15,046 nt of DNA from the NCBI GenBank assembly GCA_040879165.1, contig JBBDKV010000023.1, positions 1 through 15,046 of the forward strand. The letters run 5' to 3'. Origin of the DNA: JBBDKV01 sp040879165. Lineage in GTDB: Bacteria > Patescibacteriota > Microgenomatia > UBA1400 > PJMF01. Below the pieces are notes generated by a model. It was given only the letters and a program-made list of their open reading frames with translations, had not been told where the DNA came from and did no database searches. Below, piece after piece: positions 12,937-15,046 of the stretch. The translations under genes and the position numbers were made by a program. Numbering within the stretch: position 1 is the stretch's first letter; each line of letters starts with the position of its first letter.

Positions 12937-12972
12937 TAAATCATTGACAAAACAATGATTTATTATTAGAAT
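12937..12972 (+). promoter_or_regulatory. Toxin-antitoxin module 2 promoter with 26-bp inverted-repeat operator
   Basis: A perfect -35 TTGACA (12944-12949) and TAGAAT (12967-12972) are 17 bases apart, with the ATG nine bases further on. Overlapping the -35 is a perfect inverted repeat with 10-base arms, TAAATCATTG (12937-12946) and CAATGATTTA (12953-12962), separated by six bases. It is ideally placed for repression by the antitoxin. Confidence 0.75.
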
Positions 12973-12981
12973 AGTGCAATT

Positions 12982-13239
12982 ATGACTAAAGTTCAATTAT
13001 CTCTTACCACTCAAGAAGCTACACTTTTGGAAAATTATGGTTCTCAATTTGGCTACAATCTTCCAAAGACCATTCGTTTTTTTATAAGTAAGGCGTCGGA
13101 AGAAATTTTAAAAAATGAAGTTCCAACTTTTAAAATGAGTAAGAAAACAGAAGAAAATGGTTTAAAGGCACTTGAAGAACATCATTTAGGAAAAACTCAT
13201 GAAATGAATGACGTTGATGAGTTTATTAATTCTCTATGA
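12982..13239 (+). CDS. Ribbon-helix-helix antitoxin of module 2
   Basis: This 85-residue protein has a ribbon-helix-helix N-terminus at about 3-42: strand KVQLSLT, helix QEATLLENYGSQFG, then LPKTIRFFISKASEEIL. An acidic, His- and Glu-rich C-terminal tail (KALEEHHLGKTHEMNDVDEFINSL) would contact the toxin. The TGA stop overlaps the toxin ATG by four bases (ATGA), the classic coupling in these operons. There is no Shine-Dalgarno. The ATG lies nine bases after the -10 box, so the leader is at most a few bases. The inverted repeat across the -35 is the probable operator. It is not close to the module 1 antitoxin in sequence, so the two pairs should be insulated from each other. Confidence 0.8.
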   Translation: MTKVQLSLTTQEATLLENYGSQFGYNLPKTIRFFISKASEEILKNEVPTFKMSKKTEENGLKALEEHHLGKTHEMNDVDEFINSL

Positions 13240-13499
13240 CAAAAGTTGTTTATACTGAGTCATTTAAGAAAAAAATATCAAAATTTAAGAATAAAAACCC
13301 TCTATTAGACAAAACTTTTAGAAAACAATTTAAAAGGTTTAAAGAAAATCCTTATCATGTGGGATTGCGCTTACATAGATTAAAAGGTGAGAGATCTAGT
13401 CAATATGCTATTCGAATAGAAGGAGATTTGCGAGCATTGGCAATTAAGGAGAATGATATTTACATTTTTTTTGATTTAGTTAAACATGATGGATATTAA
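13236..13499 (+). CDS. RelE-superfamily toxin of module 2
   Basis: The 87-residue, very basic protein has the compact RelE-like layout: strand VVYTESF, a lysine-rich helix pair (KKKISKFKNKNPLLDKTFRKQFKRF, about 11-35), NPYHVGLRLHRLKG (38-51), strand YAIRIEGDLRALAI (57-70) and strand DIYIFFDLVKHDGY (74-87). The LRLHRLKG...DLRAL pattern parallels the module 1 toxin, but the two share few other residues. It overlaps its antitoxin by four bases. An mRNA interferase role is the family expectation. His84 and Arg66 are candidate functional residues, unproven. Its stop is followed 14 bases later by repeat R4. Confidence 0.8.
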   Translation: MTKVVYTESFKKKISKFKNKNPLLDKTFRKQFKRFKENPYHVGLRLHRLKGERSSQYAIRIEGDLRALAIKENDIYIFFDLVKHDGY

Positions 13500-13513
13500 A
13501 TGTATGAGTAAAA

Positions 13514-13543
13514 TAAGTTCCAGCATCTTTCACAACCCCTGCA
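13514..13543 (+). repeat. Intergenic direct repeat, copy R4
   Basis: It begins TAAGTTCCAGCATC and ends CCCCTGCA. It shares the TARGTTC start, CATCYTTCAC centre and TGCA end with the other copies but is one base shorter in the middle. It lies 14 bases after the module 2 toxin stop. Confidence 0.6.
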
Positions 13544-13600
13544 ATTCCCTCTTGAGTAAGAAAGGTAGGATTCAGTGGAAAATTGAACTTGTGATATTAT

Positions 13601-14095
13601 ATGTTTAATAAGTCTATTGAAAGTGAACAGATAATGCCATCAAAATTTGGATTTGAATCTGAACCAAGTAAATCAGATTTAGAAAAGCAGGCTGAACTTG
13701 AACGGAGTGCTGACGAAAAAGCGACTCAGAGATTTGAGGAACAATATGGAGAACTAGTTGAAAGCATCCTCAAAGATTTTTTAGCAACTCATTTGGAAAG
13801 ACTTGATCTAATAAAGGATTCATCGAGTGCTACATGGTATGCAGGTGAAAAATTAGTTCGCACTGGCTACGGTTTGACATTTGAACCCGATTATCCTATC
13901 AGGGCGTATTATAGAGGATATGACAATTCTTTGAAAGTTCACATTGCTCAGGTTAATATTTCTGACGATCAAGTTGAGGAATTAAGTCGTGTATTGTACA
14001 CTCAGCTAGGAATCGATGTTGAAGTAACAACTTTTGGAACAGCGGGACCTCGTGCACAGGGTATTTTTCGGTATCCTTATTTGATAGGTCGTTAG
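13601..14095 (+). CDS. Hypothetical protein, last gene of the array
   Basis: I do not recognise this protein of up to 164 residues. Residues 12-60 are charged and helical (SKSDLEKQAELERSADEKATQRFEEQ). The rest looks like an alpha/beta domain: TWYAGEKLVRTGYGLTF, YPIRAYYRGYDNSLKVHIAQVNI, a helix DDQVEELSRVLYTQLG and a VEVTTFG strand, ending RYPYLIGR. No membrane span is present. The first ATG abuts a TGATATTAT extended -10-like box with no space for transcription start, so translation may begin at the second in-frame ATG, 13634 (153 residues). Neither has a Shine-Dalgarno. It follows repeat R4 in the same orientation. No fifth repeat copy was found after it. Confidence 0.58.
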   Translation: MFNKSIESEQIMPSKFGFESEPSKSDLEKQAELERSADEKATQRFEEQYGELVESILKDFLATHLERLDLIKDSSSATWYAGEKLVRTGYGLTFEPDYPIRAYYRGYDNSLKVHIAQVNISDDQVEELSRVLYTQLGIDVEVTTFGTAGPRAQGIFRYPYLIGR

Positions 14096-14240
14096 TTTCC
14101 TTATAAACATTCTGGAATACTTTTAGAGAAGACGATGTCGAGTTTGACAATGGCTCACCAGGTATTTTTGGGAGTGGTCCAAAAATTCGAGTTGTTAGCT
14201 CTTACTGTACAAAAAAGGACTTTTCTGGTTAAGTAGTGCT

Positions 14241-14732
14241 ATGTCCAAACGAACGCGCCAGATTTATTTCTCAGCCTCTATCAAGGGCGTAGGAGCTGAT
14301 CCTGAACTTGGATACAAAATCGTTCAGCATCTAATACAGCAAGGGCACGAGGTGTTGAGTGAGCACGTTGGTGGCAGAAATCAAGCTGAGATGGATGAAG
14401 TGTTACTGCGCCGCTCAGGTATTGATAAAACTACGCTGGATGCTGAAGCCGCGGCGCACCACATTCGTGCCATCGACATGCAGTGGGTGGATAAGGCCGA
14501 TACATTGGTGGCGGTAATTACTGGTCCGAGCTTGGGAGTTGGGATGGAAATTGAGCGGGCGTTGTTGAAGCCTGAGCGCGGTCTGCCAGCAACGCAGATA
14601 ATTTGTTTTGTGCAGGCAGAGTACCTAGACTCTCTGAGTTTGATGATCAGGGGCATTCGGGATGAAAAATTTGAGTTATTGATATATCAAGACTTTGAGG
14701 AGATTTGCGAACATCTTGAAAATCGTCTGTAG
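14241..14732 (+). CDS. 2'-deoxynucleoside 5'-phosphate N-hydrolase (DNPH1/RCL-like)
   Basis: Enzymes of this group, relatives of nucleoside 2-deoxyribosyltransferases, cleave the base from 2'-deoxynucleoside monophosphates and sanitise nucleotide pools. This 163-residue protein follows the RCL pattern: IYFSASIKG (8-16), a helix and VLSEHVG (38-44), RAIDMQWVDKAD (76-87), PSLGVGMEIERAL (96-108) and SLMIRGIRDEKFELLIY (133-149). Residues equivalent to the RCL active site appear conserved: Tyr9, Asp79, Ser97 and Glu103. The segment between VLSEHVG and the Asp helix is slightly longer than in mammalian RCL. No Shine-Dalgarno is close to the ATG. Base composition returns toward that of the core genes, so it probably lies outside the AT-rich array. 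Substrate preference cannot be read from the sequence. Confidence 0.85.
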   Translation: MSKRTRQIYFSASIKGVGADPELGYKIVQHLIQQGHEVLSEHVGGRNQAEMDEVLLRRSGIDKTTLDAEAAAHHIRAIDMQWVDKADTLVAVITGPSLGVGMEIERALLKPERGLPATQIICFVQAEYLDSLSLMIRGIRDEKFELLIYQDFEEICEHLENRL

Positions 14733-14783
14733 TCTGCCAATTACACCTTGATTTTTCAACTAAATCAATTTATATCATAGTAT

Positions 14784-15046
14784 ATGAAAAGAAGATCGGA
14801 AGGGGCTCGGTTTAACCCCAGTCGTTACGATTCAAACGGTAATTTGCGTCCTGAATTTCAAGACGCAGCTGCTTTGAGAGTTACACTCATTGGGTTGTGT
14901 GGTGGGAGCCCGCCTGACTGCTTGATTGACAGTAAAGGAAATGTGCATCAGCTTCCCATTGCACCTCGAGAGACATTGCTGTCCGAAGTGCAAAAATTAT
15001 CTGCAAGTCAAAGATCTCCCAAGGCTAATCCTGATAGAGGTCATGG
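14784..15046 (+). CDS. Hypothetical protein, partial (runs off the window end)
   Basis: An ATG at 14784 opens a frame with no stop through 15046, giving 87 complete residues. It is too short for the >300-base gaps and is truncated by the window. The product begins MKRRSEGARFNPSRYDSNGN and continues with a helical AAALRVTLIGLCGGSPPDCL and a proline/serine-rich part. I do not recognise it. TTGATT (14748-14753) and TATATC (14771-14776) are 17 bases apart, or TATCAT (14773-14778) may be the -10, and the ATG follows within 5-7 bases. That again suggests a leaderless transcript. It is 51 bases after the N-hydrolase gene. Confidence 0.5.
   Translation, partial: MKRRSEGARFNPSRYDSNGNLRPEFQDAAALRVTLIGLCGGSPPDCLIDSKGNVHQLPIAPRETLLSEVQKLSASQRSPKANPDRGH

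Noticed and set aside
11729..13543. Integron attC sites
   Set aside because: The position after each cassette gene fits, but the repeats lack paired RYYYAAC and GTTRRRY core sites, and the inverted partner TAGGTT/AACCTA exists only at R2. No integrase is in the window.
11729..13543. CRISPR array
   Set aside because: The repeats are hundreds of bases apart with genes between them, not regular 30-40 base spacers.
14151..14162. Possible attachment-site copy of the tRNA-Trp 3' end
   Set aside because: GGCTCACCAGG matches the reverse complement of the tRNA end at 10 of 11 bases, but it is in inverted orientation and too short. A site-specific integration would leave a direct repeat.
14107..14232. 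Possible gene remnant ending in DNGSPGIFGSGPKIRVVSS-like peptide
   Set aside because: The 42-residue frame looks protein-like, but it has no start codon, is bounded by stops and cannot be joined to the neighbouring gene by a single clear frameshift. Too little to call a pseudogene.
14096..14236. Readthrough extension of the gene ending at 14095
   Set aside because: The frame stays open for 46 codons after the TAG, but the translation shows no domain and overlaps the other-frame peptide. UAG is used as a normal stop elsewhere (the module 1 toxin).

Overview
The window looks like a chromosomal segment of a small-genome bacterium, most likely a member of the Candidate Phyla Radiation (Patescibacteria). 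The bacterial secE-nusG-rplK-rplA block is present. Several core proteins are unusual: an L1 with a shortened core and a long N-terminal tail, an enlarged bL33, and a GalU-type enzyme with a non-standard glycine motif. Many genes are short or unrecognised, and several appear to be leaderless. UGA is used as a stop and the tRNA-Trp is CCA, so the code appears standard and Gracilibacteria/SR1-type recoding is not indicated. The phylum assignment is an inference from these features.

Layout. (1) Positions 65-3441, minus strand: secE, nusG, rplK and rplA, then a regulator-like protein with two tandem winged-helix domains, overlapping an unknown gene. (2) 3591-6915, minus strand: two membrane-anchored surface proteins. 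One carries a cohesin-like domain, a CARDB-like domain and two six-cysteine modules; the other ends in a dockerin-like domain. Together they look like a self-contained cohesin-dockerin pair. (3) 7082-8103, plus strand: a UTP-glucose-1-phosphate uridylyltransferase with its own promoter and leader hairpin. (4) 8326-9688, plus strand: a strongly folded, apparently pseudoknotted non-coding RNA, then tRNA-Thr(GGT), tRNA-Tyr(GTA), tRNA-Thr(TGT), a small unknown gene and bL33. (5) 9734-11050, minus strand: a GT-B (MurG-like) glycosyltransferase. (6) 11144-14095, plus strand: tRNA-Trp, then a visibly AT-richer stretch of small genes: an unknown gene, a toxin-antitoxin pair, an orphan antitoxin, a second toxin-antitoxin pair and another unknown gene. 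Four copies of a 30-34 bp direct repeat separate the units. (7) 14241-15046: a DNPH1/RCL-like deoxynucleotide N-hydrolase and a partial unknown gene running off the end.

How parts relate. The tRNA-Thr/Tyr/Thr set, bL33, tRNA-Trp and secE-nusG-rplK-rplA are pieces of a gene neighbourhood that is contiguous in many bacteria (tRNA-Thr/Tyr/Gly/Thr, tuf, rpmG, tRNA-Trp, secE, nusG, rplK, rplA). Here the two halves lie on opposite strands, separated by the surface-protein pair and galU, and tuf is not seen. Promoters of core genes share an extended -10 of the form TGN-TAYAAT. In the cassette-like region the -10 box lies only 5-9 nt before the start codon, implying leaderless transcripts. The strongest candidates for something undescribed are the repeat-delimited toxin-antitoxin array, the pseudoknotted RNA and the cohesin-dockerin surface pair.
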